From assembly GCA_048267165.1 (NCBI GenBank), contig JBLWYD010000006.1, positions 1-64,000 of the forward strand: a DNA stretch of 64,000 bases, in the 5' to 3' direction. The notes under the pieces were generated by a model. It worked only from the letters and a program-made list of their open reading frames with translations, did no database searches and was not told where the DNA came from. Positions 1 through 9,864 of this stretch are shown piece after piece (positions within the stretch are counted from its first letter, which is position 1; each line of letters starts with the position of its first letter). The DNA is from PGYR01 sp048267165. Lineage in GTDB: Bacteria; Bacteroidota; Ignavibacteria; Kapaibacteriales; UBA2268. The position numbers were made by a program, and so were the translations under genes.

Positions 1-124
1 GAAATATAGATTAGAAATGGTATTTTTTATACTTTTTTTGTTAATTTAGTAACTAAAATATGCGATTAATTAGTTAACTTAATAAAAAGAATATAAACTA
101 TTTTTAATTATACGGAGTAATATT

Positions 125-1717
125 ATGAAAACAAGAGTTTTACATAATCTAGGTCTTGCATCGATTGCGATGTTATGCCTATCTTTTTTATTGCCATCTA
201 ATGTTATGGCACAGTATTATCCTGAACAAGCAATTATCATAGAGCAACCACATGACGTTGTTGAATGTGAAGGTTCATTGGATCAGTTTTTATTTGTAGT
301 GGCAGCGCCCTCACAAAAGCAATTAAAAATTGCTTACAGATGGTGGAAAGATGGAAAACCAATTTCTAATTGGGTTCCTGACTTTGGTCAAATTACATTT
401 GATACACTAAGATTTAAAATGAGTGGACTTTATAGAGCAGAAATGTTTGCATTCGATCCAACTTGGGTTTCTCTGTATGGTAACCCTTTTCACTATGACT
501 CAGCAAGAGTATCTCCTATTATTTTCTCTGATGTTGCAAACTTATATGCACTTCAAAAGCCAGCATTTATGAAAGACATTAATAGTGTTTTCACTAAAGA
601 AGGTATGGGTATTTCATTGACATTTGATGCTCAATCTTATGGTGAACATAATATGCAAGACCCTACTTATTGGACTAAAATTCAATGGTATAAAGGTACT
701 ACACCTTTAACTGACGGTGAAAGATATGAAGGTACTAAATCTTCGATACTAAATATTCAGAATATTATGTCAACTGATTTCGCTACTGACTACAAAGTAA
801 TGTTAGTTGGTGAGTGTGATACAGTTTGGTCAAATAATTTTGCTATAAATGAAGAACCAATAGGTTCATTTACTATACAACCTATGAATGTTGATGGCTG
901 TGTAGGCGATGTTGTTCAAATATCTGCTGAAGCTGAATCATCTATTTCATCTGTAAATTTAGCTTACCAATGGTGGGTTGATGGTGTTATGATAATGGAT
1001 GAAGCTGGAAAATTCAACGGAACTAATTCTCCAAACTTGAATGTAACTTTAGATCCAATTTTAGCTTATGATGGAACTGAGGAGTTTACTTGTCAAGTAT
1101 GGCCAGTTGGTTACCCTAATAATGGTGCTGTAAGTAGCCCAGCTATGATTACATGGAAATCTGTTGGTGTTATCACTATGGATTTGAGTGCTGCTTATTC
1201 TGCTAAAGAAGATGAAAAAGTTGAAATGTACATAACTGCAACAGGTAACAACTTGACTTACAAGTGGACTAAAGATGGTAATGATCTGAATAACAACAAT
1301 GATTCATTAGTTATCGATATGGTAGCTATGGCTGATGCTGGTGAGTATGTAGTAACTGTTACTAATGATTGTGGCGAAGTTACTTCTGCTACTGCTACCT
1401 TAGCTGTAACTACAGGCCCTATCATCACTAGTGTTAACGCACAAGTTGGTCTTGGTCTAACTCAGAACTACCCAAATCCATTTGATGGTACTACTTCTAT
1501 GTCTTTCAACTCGCAAAGAAGTGGTTATGCTACTGTTGTGATGACTGATATGTTAGGTAATGTAATTGCTAACTTGCACAATGGTTTCGTTGATGCGGGT
1601 AAAGTGAACCCTATCAACATAAATGCTAATAATATGAACTTGAACTCAGGTACATATTTCATTACATTGAGAATGGGTGACAAAGTTGAAACTAGACAAA
1701 TATCTGTTGTGAGATAA
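125..1717 (+). CDS. T9SS-exported Ig-like repeat surface protein (paralog 1)
   Basis: A secreted protein of 530 aa with a signal peptide (about residues 1-29, ending VMA before Q), four Ig-like modules and a T9SS C-terminal domain. The modules show the Ig pattern of Cys, Trp and late Cys: YRWWKDG near residue 72, IQWYKG near 190, YQWWVDG near 285 and YKWTKDG near 375. The last 90 residues hold NYPNPFDG and end in KVETRQISVVR, the form of a type A sorting domain that is removed during export to the surface. The start follows CGGAG eight bases upstream. The next two genes are paralogs. Its exact ligand or role cannot be read; adhesion or matrix function is a guess. Confidence 0.85.
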   Translation: MKTRVLHNLGLASIAMLCLSFLLPSNVMAQYYPEQAIIIEQPHDVVECEGSLDQFLFVVAAPSQKQLKIAYRWWKDGKPISNWVPDFGQITFDTLRFKMSGLYRAEMFAFDPTWVSLYGNPFHYDSARVSPIIFSDVANLYALQKPAFMKDINSVFTKEGMGISLTFDAQSYGEHNMQDPTYWTKIQWYKGTTPLTDGERYEGTKSSILNIQNIMSTDFATDYKVMLVGECDTVWSNNFAINEEPIGSFTIQPMNVDGCVGDVVQISAEAESSISSVNLAYQWWVDGVMIMDEAGKFNGTNSPNLNVTLDPILAYDGTEEFTCQVWPVGYPNNGAVSSPAMITWKSVGVITMDLSAAYSAKEDEKVEMYITATGNNLTYKWTKDGNDLNNNNDSLVIDMVAMADAGEYVVTVTNDCGEVTSATATLAVTTGPIITSVNAQVGLGLTQNYPNPFDGTTSMSFNSQRSGYATVVMTDMLGNVIANLHNGFVDAGKVNPININANNMNLNSGTYFITLRMGDKVETRQISVVR

Positions 1718-1746
1718 TCACAACTAGATAATTGTACGTATTTTAC

Positions 1747-1781
1747 AAGCCGAATAGTCAATTGACTATTCGGCTTTTTTT
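1747..1781 (+). terminator. Intrinsic terminator of paralog 1
   Basis: A perfect inverted repeat with arms AGCCGAATAGTC and GACTATTCGGCT and almost no loop is followed by a run of T. It sits 30 bases after the stop codon. Nearly the same sequence closes the next two paralogous genes. Confidence 0.85.
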
Positions 1782-1977
1782 ATATCCCTACCTACTATTT
1801 TGTTACTTATTTCACCCTATAGCATCAGCTTAGTAACATTCATAATTATTTTTTCTCTTTTTGTTACAAAAACACGTTTATTTGGTTATTACTGTATTAA
1901 ATATGAAAAACTATTTTCATATATTTCGCAAAATAAATAAATACATATTTTTAATTAATTATAAACGGAGTTTTTTT

Positions 1978-4875
1978 ATGAAAAAACTAGACTCGCTAAG
2001 AATGAGTTTTTTCGCATTCTTTGCAATAAGCTTTCTATTTATTGGAAGTACGGACTTATTTGCTCAACCTGAAGTTAAAGCAATAAAAAGGTCAAGCCCA
2101 ACAGATCAGTACTTTAAAAATGTTTACGAATTGACTTGGGAAGTGGAATTCACAGAACCAATAGATAGTAAGACAATTAGTTCTATTGATTTCACTGTAA
2201 CTCAACTTGACGGATATTTCTACACTTATATTTATAATGTAGTTAATAGTGATAAAGGTGAAGGTTATAAATGGCAAATTACTTCTGATGCTTATGAGTA
2301 TTATGGCTATGGTGAACTAAGATTAGACTTCACTGGTTCTGTAACAAATACAAAAGGTACAGCTTCTGCAAAAGGTTATACTTACAGAGAGGGAGAGACA
2401 TATATTTATGGTGATAAACCAACACCAGAAGTTTCTTACTTTAGTAGAGTTTCACCTACTGGACAAAACATATATGCTCAGAACGTAGCTTGGAATGTTT
2501 ATTTTAATCAAGCAATTGATGCTACTTCTCTAACAACTTCTGACTTTGGTTTAAATAAAACAGGAACAGCAAACGGTACTATATCTAGTATCACTACTGT
2601 TAATAGCTCAACTTTCAGAGTTAATATAACTGGTGTTTCTGGTTTAGGTAACCTGAGATTAGACTTCACTGGTGGAGTAACAAATGCGGCAGGTGATAAG
2701 AGTCAATACACTTATACTTATGGACCAGTTTATACTATCCAACCACCAATCGCAATTACGTCAATCACTAGATCAAATCCCCTTGTACAACAATACAGAG
2801 GTACGAGTGTTACTTACAGAGTGATATTCAATAGATCATTGAATGCTACTTCAGTCAATACAACTGATTTCCAATTAGCGGCATTATCAGGTCAAGTTAC
2901 TGGGGCTGTTACTTCTGTATCTGGCTCTGGAACTACTTACTATGTTACTGTAAGCGGAATCTCGAAAGATGTTGAATTAAGATTAAACGCTAATGGTTCT
3001 TTCACAGATACTTACGCATTAACTAATACAACTACTTTCTTTACAGGTGAAACTTATGTTATCGATATTACTGCTCCAGTAATATTATTAGCTAATATAG
3101 AATCAAGTAACGCAAATATAAGAAAGGCAATTCCTGAAAACACAGTTACTGTTTCTTTCAATACTAACGAAGTAATCAATATAACTTCTGCTAAAATGAA
3201 TGGTAAAGTTGTAGCTCATAAAGGAAGCGGTACAACTGGTGGTTCTTCAGAATACAAATACTCTTTAACTGATCCAGAAGGTCCTGCTACATTTGAATTT
3301 ACAATTGCTGATCAAGCTGGTAACGTAACTACATTCAACAAGACTACTGATGGTTCATTTGTGAACTTCGTTATTCCAATTCCTGAAGTTGTTATTATCG
3401 AACAACCTCATGATGTTATAGCATGTGAAGGTAGTACTGACAGATTTTTATTTGTAGTTGCTGCTCCTGATTTGAAAGGATACAACATAGCTTATAGATG
3501 GTGGAAAGATGGTAAGAAAATCTCTAATTGGATTCCTGATTTCGGTCAAATCAACTTCGATACTCTAAGATATAAAATGAGTGGAACATACAGAGCAGAA
3601 ATGTTCGTATTCAACCCAAGATGGACTTCTGCTTATGGAAATCCATTCAACTACGATTCAGCAAGAGTTTCTCCTGTTGTTTTATCTGAAGATGTAAACT
3701 TGTATGTATTACAAAGACCATCATTCTTGAGCGATATCAAACCAGTTACTGCAGGCGTTGGATCTAACTTATCACTAACATTCGAAGCTCAGATTTATGG
3801 TGAGCACAATATGAACAACCCTACTTATTGGACTCAAATCCAATGGTACCGTGGTACTACTCCACTTAAAGACGACGCTAGATACCAAGGAACTAAATCA
3901 TCTATATTAACTATCAATGGTTTAGAAGCTTCTGACTATGGTACTGACTATAGAGTTAGATTAATCGGTGAATGTGAAACTATATGGTCAAATGAATTCG
4001 CTATTAGCGAAGAGCCGTATGCTACTATCACTATCCAACCAACTGGTACAGAAGGTTGTGTTGGCGATGTTGTTCAACTTACAGTTGAAGCTGAATCTAC
4101 TTTATTAGGCACTCCTCTTACTTACCAATGGTGGGTTGATGGTGCTATGATTATGGATGAAGCTGGTAAATTCAATGGTGCTAATACTCCTAACTTAAAT
4201 GTTACTTTGACCCCTGCTTTAGCTTATGACGGCACTGAAGAGTTCTCTTGCCAAGTATTACCTGCTGGTTTCCCTAATAATGGTGCTATAAGCACTCCAG
4301 TTATGATTACTTGGAAAACTGCTCCTGTTATTACAATGGATTTAAGTGCTGCTTATTCAGCTAAAGAAGACGCAAAAGTAGAAATGTACATCACTGCAAT
4401 TGGTGAGAACATGACTTACAAGTGGACTAAAGATGGTAATGATCTTAATAACAACAATGATTCATTAGTTATCGATATGGTAGCTATGGCTGATGCTGGT
4501 GAGTATGTAGTAACTGTTTCTAATGGTTGTGGCGAAGTTACTTCTGCTACTGCTACTTTAGCTGTAACTACAGGCCCTATCATCACTAGTGTTAACGCAC
4601 AAGTTGGTCTAGGTCTAACTCAAAACTATCCTAACCCATTTGATGGTTCAACAACTATGTCTTTCAACTCACAAAGAAGCGGTTACGCAACTGTAGTGAT
4701 GACTGACATGTTAGGTAACGTTGTTGCTAACTTATACAACGATAATGTTGAAGCTGGTAAACTTAACTCAATCACTATCAATGCTAATAATATGAACCTA
4801 ACTTCTGGTGCATACTTTATTACATTGAGAATGGGCGATAAAGTTGAAACTAGACAAATATCTGTTGTGAGATAA
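1978..4875 (+). CDS. T9SS-exported multi-domain Ig-like surface protein (paralog 2)
   Basis: A 965 aa secreted protein. I chose the ATG at 1978 because it follows CGGAG and opens a clear signal peptide (cleavage near residue 30, LFA before Q); an in-frame start at 1861 would put 39 hydrophilic residues in front. Residues about 30-370 are three repeats of a bacterial Ig-like module (openings IKRSSPT, FSRVSPT, ITRSNPL, each with a DF segment and an LRLDFTG-like strand), then another Ig-like module near 375-465. The last 500 residues match paralog 1 along its whole mature length, including the NYPNPFDG sorting domain and the end ETRQISVVR. It therefore looks like paralog 1 with an added N-terminal stalk. 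Confidence 0.85.
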   Translation: MKKLDSLRMSFFAFFAISFLFIGSTDLFAQPEVKAIKRSSPTDQYFKNVYELTWEVEFTEPIDSKTISSIDFTVTQLDGYFYTYIYNVVNSDKGEGYKWQITSDAYEYYGYGELRLDFTGSVTNTKGTASAKGYTYREGETYIYGDKPTPEVSYFSRVSPTGQNIYAQNVAWNVYFNQAIDATSLTTSDFGLNKTGTANGTISSITTVNSSTFRVNITGVSGLGNLRLDFTGGVTNAAGDKSQYTYTYGPVYTIQPPIAITSITRSNPLVQQYRGTSVTYRVIFNRSLNATSVNTTDFQLAALSGQVTGAVTSVSGSGTTYYVTVSGISKDVELRLNANGSFTDTYALTNTTTFFTGETYVIDITAPVILLANIESSNANIRKAIPENTVTVSFNTNEVINITSAKMNGKVVAHKGSGTTGGSSEYKYSLTDPEGPATFEFTIADQAGNVTTFNKTTDGSFVNFVIPIPEVVIIEQPHDVIACEGSTDRFLFVVAAPDLKGYNIAYRWWKDGKKISNWIPDFGQINFDTLRYKMSGTYRAEMFVFNPRWTSAYGNPFNYDSARVSPVVLSEDVNLYVLQRPSFLSDIKPVTAGVGSNLSLTFEAQIYGEHNMNNPTYWTQIQWYRGTTPLKDDARYQGTKSSILTINGLEASDYGTDYRVRLIGECETIWSNEFAISEEPYATITIQPTGTEGCVGDVVQLTVEAESTLLGTPLTYQWWVDGAMIMDEAGKFNGANTPNLNVTLTPALAYDGTEEFSCQVLPAGFPNNGAISTPVMITWKTAPVITMDLSAAYSAKEDAKVEMYITAIGENMTYKWTKDGNDLNNNNDSLVIDMVAMADAGEYVVTVSNGCGEVTSATATLAVTTGPIITSVNAQVGLGLTQNYPNPFDGSTTMSFNSQRSGYATVVMTDMLGNVVANLYNDNVEAGKLNSITINANNMNLTSGAYFITLRMGDKVETRQISVVR

Positions 4876-4904
4876 TCACTCTCAGATAAACGTACGATTC
4901 ATAC

Positions 4905-4939
4905 AAGCCGAGTAGTCAATTGACTATTCGGCTTTTTTT
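4905..4939 (+). terminator. Intrinsic terminator of paralog 2
   Basis: Same palindrome as after paralog 1, with one change (GAGTAG for GAATAG) that turns an A-U pair into a G-U pair, followed by a run of seven T. The stem is thus kept. Confidence 0.85.
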
Positions 4940-5007
4940 ATATATTTTGTAATTATTTTCGACTTCGCTTGTTATTTCATTATCAGTTTCAAACAAGGAA
5001 TAAAATT

Positions 5008-6645
5008 ATGAAATCTATTTTTACTAGCGTATTTATAATAGCGCTTGTACTAATGCTAAGTCAAGAAGCTAAATCACAAAGCACAGCTGAAGCAATAATA
5101 ATAGAGCAGCCACACGATGTAATAGAATGTGAGGGCAGATTAGACCAATACTTATTCGTGGTAGCAGCACCGAGCCAAAAGCAGTACAAAATAGCTTACC
5201 GATGGCTTAAAGATGGGCGAGCTATATCAACATGGGTGGAAGATTTTGGACAACTGACGTTCGATACTTTACGTTACAAGATGAGTGGGCTATACAATGC
5301 AGAATTGTTTGCGTTTGATCCGAATTGGGTGTCGCTTTACGGGAATCCTTTCAACTATGATTCTGCTCGTGTCTCCCCTACTGTCAGTTCAGACAAGGCG
5401 AATCTATATGTACTACAACCGCCATCTTTTATAAAAGATATAGAAAGTCAAATTCTTAAAAAAGGTGATGGTTGTTTATTCACTTTCGATGCAAATATAT
5501 ACGGCGAACACAATATGGATGACCCAACTTATTGGACAGACATACAGTGGTTCAAAGACTCGGTAGTTCTTACAGATGGCGATAGAATAACTGGCTCGCA
5601 GTCCTCCATTCTCACTATTAACAACATAAATCAAACCGACTACTCAACCAAATACAGAGTCCGTCTATCAGGTGATTGCGATACTATTTGGTCGAATGAG
5701 TTTGGACTGGAACAAGCACCAACAATCTCTTTCTATATAATGGGTGGCTATCCTTATGGCCCAGCTTGTGCATTAGCAGTTATTGATTATAGACTTGCAG
5801 TAAAAACAGACCCTGTAGATTTCCCATTTGAATATCAATGGTATCGTAATGGAAATCCTGTTGAAGAAGACACAAGCAAATATACTTATTCTGTTTTACC
5901 ACACCCTTATCCAGACCATAAAGAATTTAGATTCAGTATTACTTGGCATCCTGATTTCGAAGAAATCGAAGACGAGCCGGCCGTAGATCAAGATTTTTAT
6001 TGTGAGATGTGGCCTAAAGGTTTCAAACAGAATAAAGTTGATAATTATAAAGAAAAACATAGTTTGGATTATAATTTTCGATGGCATAAACCGATACAAT
6101 TAATACAAGATCTTGAAAAAGAGTACACAGTAGAAGAGGGTAAGCCCTTTGAATTAAATATAAGAGGAAAGAGCAACTTTATTCTTTATAAATGGTTGAA
6201 GGACGGGAAGAATGATGGAGGAAATGGCAACAGATTTATCATTAAAAAGACTGAATTATATGATTCTGGAATTTATCAAGTTGAATTGTCTAATGAATGT
6301 GGGATTACTTCAAGCCGAAAAGCAAAGCTTACAGTCACACCTAAACAAACAATAACTGGCATAGAAGACAACTCTGCCGACCAAGAAATAAGCATATATC
6401 CGAATCCACTAAATTCGAATTCTACTTTGACTATTAGTCCTCGTTCTTCAGGGAAGGTATCGGTTATTCTTGCTGATTTGTTGGGGAATAATCTCACTAA
6501 TATATTCGATGATAATATCCAGCTAGGGCAAAGCGAATCAATAAAACTGAACTTAGATAATATAGGTCTATCGAGTGGGACTTACTATCTGATAATACAG
6601 ATGGGCGATAGAGTTGTGACAAGACAGATATCTGTTGTGAGGTAA
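5008..6645 (+). CDS. T9SS-exported Ig-like surface protein (paralog 3, diverged)
   Basis: A 545 aa secreted protein. The ATG at 5008 follows AAGGAA and begins a signal peptide (about 22 residues, SQEAKSQ region); the frame is open further upstream but without a signal-like start. The mature protein opens with the same IIIEQPHDV segment as the other two paralogs and keeps YRWLKDG, IQWFKD, YQWYRNG and YKWLKDG Ig signatures. The region 250-390 is longer and unlike the others. The C-terminal sorting domain has IYPNP and ends VVTRQISVVR. DNA identity to the first two genes is much lower than theirs to each other, so it was not homogenised with them. Confidence 0.85.
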   Translation: MKSIFTSVFIIALVLMLSQEAKSQSTAEAIIIEQPHDVIECEGRLDQYLFVVAAPSQKQYKIAYRWLKDGRAISTWVEDFGQLTFDTLRYKMSGLYNAELFAFDPNWVSLYGNPFNYDSARVSPTVSSDKANLYVLQPPSFIKDIESQILKKGDGCLFTFDANIYGEHNMDDPTYWTDIQWFKDSVVLTDGDRITGSQSSILTINNINQTDYSTKYRVRLSGDCDTIWSNEFGLEQAPTISFYIMGGYPYGPACALAVIDYRLAVKTDPVDFPFEYQWYRNGNPVEEDTSKYTYSVLPHPYPDHKEFRFSITWHPDFEEIEDEPAVDQDFYCEMWPKGFKQNKVDNYKEKHSLDYNFRWHKPIQLIQDLEKEYTVEEGKPFELNIRGKSNFILYKWLKDGKNDGGNGNRFIIKKTELYDSGIYQVELSNECGITSSRKAKLTVTPKQTITGIEDNSADQEISIYPNPLNSNSTLTISPRSSGKVSVILADLLGNNLTNIFDDNIQLGQSESIKLNLDNIGLSSGTYYLIIQMGDRVVTRQISVVR

Positions 6646-6672
6646 ATACCAAGATAATTTTTCGATAAATAC

Positions 6673-6706
6673 AAGCCGAGTAGTCTATTGACTATTCGGC
6701 TTTTTT
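6673..6706 (+). terminator. Intrinsic terminator of paralog 3
   Basis: Third copy of the palindromic terminator (arms with one G-U pair, one loop base changed), followed by six T. It shows that gene plus terminator were duplicated as a unit. Confidence 0.85.
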
Positions 6707-6741
6707 ATTATTCAATTCTTAGATTTTCCATATATTGCATT

Positions 6742-7101
6742 ATGAAAAAGATAATAATGATATTAAGTTTGGTGTTAGTTTTTGCGTGTAGCGAAGATGG
6801 TAGTATGACTGATGAGAAATTCATACAGATATACCAAGAAGTACTAGTAGCAAGAGAAAGCACTGTTGACCGAGAGGCAGGCACTTCGAGAGTGAATGAA
6901 GTATTCGCAAAGTATAATATAAGCGAACCAGAATTCCGTCAGATGTATTTGAAAATGTCGTCGGAAAAGCCGAAAAGACTAGCTGAAATGATGGATTCTA
7001 TTCGTATTCAGACAGAAGTAGAAATTCGCAAGATAGACTCTACGAAAAAAGCATCAGAGATGGAAAAAGATACCAACTCCACCACCAACTCCGAGAAATG
7101 A
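6742..7101 (+). CDS. Small lipoprotein of unknown function
   Basis: A 119 aa protein. The ATG at 6742 begins a lipoprotein signal with the lipobox VFAC (Cys at about residue 16); a longer in-frame start at 6688 would lie on the preceding terminator. The mature part is charged and helical (DEKFIQIYQEVLVARES) with the look of a DUF4296-like lipoprotein, but I cannot name it. Its last 48 bases overlap, in the opposite direction, the end of the outer-membrane protein gene. Confidence 0.7.
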   Translation: MKKIIMILSLVLVFACSEDGSMTDEKFIQIYQEVLVARESTVDREAGTSRVNEVFAKYNISEPEFRQMYLKMSSEKPKRLAEMMDSIRIQTEVEIRKIDSTKKASEMEKDTNSTTNSEK

Positions 7102-7623
7102 CTCTTTGCCGTCAGTTCGCTCTAAGAAATTATCGAATGAATCGTTTGATGTTGATTGGTATTGCAATCCCAAATTGAAATTAAACGAGACAGCACTATT
7201 AATTATATAGTTGTAACCGATTCCCAAACCTAGGTTATAATAAACATCCTTATCATATAGCTTTATCTCTTTCTCGAAATCTGTGTCTGGGTTTATGTAA
7301 GTCACACTATTCTTCTCGAAATACCATAAACTAGCTGCAGCAAACCCATATACCTTATGCTCTGAATCTCTATAGATAGTGCGTTGATACTCAACACCAG
7401 TAATAACAGTTAGATTGAGATTATTCTCGGCATTGCTACCAGTGTAATATGGCATAATAGTGAATTGGAAAGCATTGTGCCTGTCAAGCTCTATTACGTA
7501 GCCAAGACCCGTTCCCGAAATAGTAGAATAGCTTATACCAAGCTGATGATGCGGATATTTACCAGCATAAGTTGAAGTTATGCAAAGAAAAAAGACAGCT
7601 AATATGAGTAATTTAGAACGCAT
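7054..7623 (-). CDS. Outer-membrane beta-barrel protein
   Basis: A 189 aa protein with a signal peptide (cleavage near TYA-G, residue 20) and alternating aromatic/polar strands (for example YVIELDRHNAFQFTIMPYY). It ends GGGVGIFFHL, compatible with a barrel C-terminal strand. The start overlaps the end of yraN by 11 bases, so it is the last gene of the minus-strand operon PurF-like, yraN, barrel. The 3' end overlaps a convergent lipoprotein gene by 48 bases. No specific substrate can be read. Confidence 0.75.
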   Translation of the reverse strand: MRSKLLILAVFFLCITSTYAGKYPHHQLGISYSTISGTGLGYVIELDRHNAFQFTIMPYYTGSNAENNLNLTVITGVEYQRTIYRDSEHKVYGFAAASLWYFEKNSVTYINPDTDFEKEIKLYDKDVYYNLGLGIGYNYIINSAVSFNFNLGLQYQSTSNDSFDNFLERTDGKESFLGVGGGVGIFFHL

Positions 7624-7966
7624 TTTCTAGATGTGTGATTTGTGGTTTTCCAGCAATTATATCTATTGCTACCAAGTCCATACGGCAATCTTTGTCAACT
7701 ATCTTGTTGATGTTCAGATAACCCTCGGCAGCTTTTCTTAGCTTCATTTGTTTACCGTAAGTAACTGACTCTATGGCTGTACCGAAATTATTGTTATTCC
7801 GTCCTTTCACTTCGCAAAAAACGAGAATATTGTCTTTCTCGGCAACTATGTCTATTTCCCCAAGCTTCCCGAAATGGAAGTTCCTCTTAATAATTTTATA
7901 GCCCTTTTTGATTAGATAATCTTCAGCTAACTCTTCAAAATTATGTCCAACTTGAGTATTATTCAT
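7613..7966 (-). CDS. yraN: YraN family (UPF0102) nuclease-like protein
   Basis: A 117 aa protein matching the short UPF0102 family. It has the restriction-endonuclease-like core: GHNFEELAEDYL near residue 7, GEIDIVAEK near 36 and VFCEVKGR near 50, which supply the expected E, D and E-x-K residues. Homologs are predicted DNA-processing nucleases, linked in some bacteria to Holliday-junction or transformation functions, but the role is not settled. Its ATG shares one base with the TAA of the upstream PurF-like gene, implying coupled translation. Confidence 0.9.
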   Translation of the reverse strand: MNNTQVGHNFEELAEDYLIKKGYKIIKRNFHFGKLGEIDIVAEKDNILVFCEVKGRNNNNFGTAIESVTYGKQMKLRKAAEGYLNINKIVDKDCRMDLVAIDIIAGKPQITHLENAF

Positions 7967-9864
7967 TAGTATGCTCTTACGTTTTTCCCTTCGTAATAAT
8001 TGATAAATGCACGGTTCACTACTCTCATACCACTTTCGGTTGGGTAGTTACCAGTGAAGTACCAATCGCCTTTGTGATTAGGGCAAGCTATGTGCAGATG
8101 CTCCACCGTTTGGAATATAACTTCCACTTCGGCATTTATGTTCTCTTCGCGTATTAGCTGAGCCACTTTATTCGAGACTTCCTCATAAGTGAAAAGGTCG
8201 TAAATACCCTTCACGTAGTTGATGCCGTCATACTCAGGAAGAGCTACAGAGGCCTTGCATTTCTCGTAAACTTCGTCTAGTACACTTTCTTTGCCTTGCT
8301 CTTTGAGTAACTCTACAGCAGCTTTGAAAGCGATGAAATCGCCAAGCTTCGCCATATCTATACCGTAACAATCCGGATAGCGAATTTGCGGTGCAGACGA
8401 TACGACTATTATTTTCTTTGGTTTTAACGTATCTAATATACGTATAATACTCTTTTGCAAAGTAGTCCCACGTACTATACTATCATCGAGTACTACTAGA
8501 GTATCAGTCGGTTTTACTTTACCATAAGTCACATCATATATATGAGATACCAAATCATCGCGTGAGCTGTCTTCAGTGATGAATGTACGGAGCTTTGCAT
8601 CTTTGATTGCGATTTTCTCTAACCGAACACGTTTTTCTAGTATTTTGCTTAGCTCTTCATAACTCAAAGTACCATTACTATCTTTAATCTCATCTATCTG
8701 TATTCGCTTTTGATAGTCCTCCATACCCTTTAGTAATCCGTAGAATGCAATCTCTGCGGTATTCGGTATGAATGAGAAAACTGTATTATCCAAATCACCA
8801 GCTATTGAGTGAATCACTTGCTCAGTGACTTGCATACCTAACTCTAATCGCTCATTGTATATATCGGCATCGTTCCCACGAGAGAAATATATACGCTCGA
8901 ATGAGCAAGATAATTTTTCACCGGGTTCGCGGATTTCCTCGAATGAGATTCGCCCATCTTTCTTAATTATAATAGCGTGACCGGGGTCAAGCTCTTTTAT
9001 ATCTTCTAATTCAACTTTGAAAGCTGTTTGAATAACTGGTCTTTCGGAAGTAACTACTGCTATTTCGTCATCTATATAGTAGAAACAAGGACGAATACCG
9101 TTGGGGTCACGTAGTACGAATGAATCACCGTGTCCTATCATGCCAGCTATAGTATAGCCACCATCCCACTTTTTGGCAGAGCGACGTAGCATATTAACTA
9201 CATCGAGATTATCCATAATCAAAGGCGAAGCATCTTTTTTGGAAATGCCTCTGCTCTTCAAATCGAACCATACTTTATTTACTTCATCATCTAAGAAGTG
9301 CCCTGTTCTCTCTAGTATTGTTACTGTATCGGCTTTTTCTTTTGGGTGTTGACCTAGGTTAATGAGAGTTTCGAATAGCTCATCAACGTTTGTCATATTG
9401 AAATTCCCAGCTATAATCAGATTTTTATGCATCCAGTTATTAGCACGTAGGAATGGGTGACAGTTTTCGATTTTATTTTTACCATAAGTACCGTAGCGTA
9501 GATGTCCTAAATAGACATTACCTACATAAGGAAGCTCTTCAGCAGCTAATTCCAGATTTGTTTTGTACTCTGGGTTGTTTCTCATTCTCTTGTTTATCTT
9601 GCGCGAGATTTGACCGAAAATATCTTGTATCGGTTGATTCTCCACGGAGCGACGACGGAATATATAGGGGTTGCCCGGTTCTGGGTCGAATTTTATGCTA
9701 AGGAAACCAGCGCCGTCTTGTCCACGGTTGTGTTGCTTTTGCATTAGCAAATACATTTTGTTGATGCCGTAAAAAGGACTGCCATACTTCTCTATATAGT
9801 AAGACATTGGCTTCAGTAATCTAAGTAGAACTATACCACATTCGTGCTTTATCGGATCGCTCAT
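7966..9864 (-). CDS. Amidophosphoribosyltransferase, long PurF-like form
   Basis: A 632 aa protein with an N-terminal class II glutamine amidotransferase domain and a C-terminal phosphoribosyltransferase domain. The nucleophile should be Cys9 (HECGIV), implying an eight-residue propeptide. Other visible glutaminase motifs are QHNRGQDGAGF and LGHLRYGTYG. The PRPP loop VVLDDSIVRGTT lies near residue 460. PurF makes 5-phosphoribosylamine in the first step of purine synthesis. This protein is about 130 aa longer than classical PurF and matches the long form common in Bacteroidota, so it could be a paralog beside a normal PurF. It heads an operon with yraN and a barrel gene; the operon logic is unclear. 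Confidence 0.85.
   Translation of the reverse strand: MSDPIKHECGIVLLRLLKPMSYYIEKYGSPFYGINKMYLLMQKQHNRGQDGAGFLSIKFDPEPGNPYIFRRRSVENQPIQDIFGQISRKINKRMRNNPEYKTNLELAAEELPYVGNVYLGHLRYGTYGKNKIENCHPFLRANNWMHKNLIIAGNFNMTNVDELFETLINLGQHPKEKADTVTILERTGHFLDDEVNKVWFDLKSRGISKKDASPLIMDNLDVVNMLRRSAKKWDGGYTIAGMIGHGDSFVLRDPNGIRPCFYYIDDEIAVVTSERPVIQTAFKVELEDIKELDPGHAIIIKKDGRISFEEIREPGEKLSCSFERIYFSRGNDADIYNERLELGMQVTEQVIHSIAGDLDNTVFSFIPNTAEIAFYGLLKGMEDYQKRIQIDEIKDSNGTLSYEELSKILEKRVRLEKIAIKDAKLRTFITEDSSRDDLVSHIYDVTYGKVKPTDTLVVLDDSIVRGTTLQKSIIRILDTLKPKKIIVVSSAPQIRYPDCYGIDMAKLGDFIAFKAAVELLKEQGKESVLDEVYEKCKASVALPEYDGINYVKGIYDLFTYEEVSNKVAQLIREENINAEVEVIFQTVEHLHIACPNHKGDWYFTGNYPTESGMRVVNRAFINYYEGKNVRAY

Noticed and set aside
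1861..1977. Extended N-terminus of paralog 2
   Set aside because: It would place 39 residues before an evident signal peptide and lacks a ribosome site.
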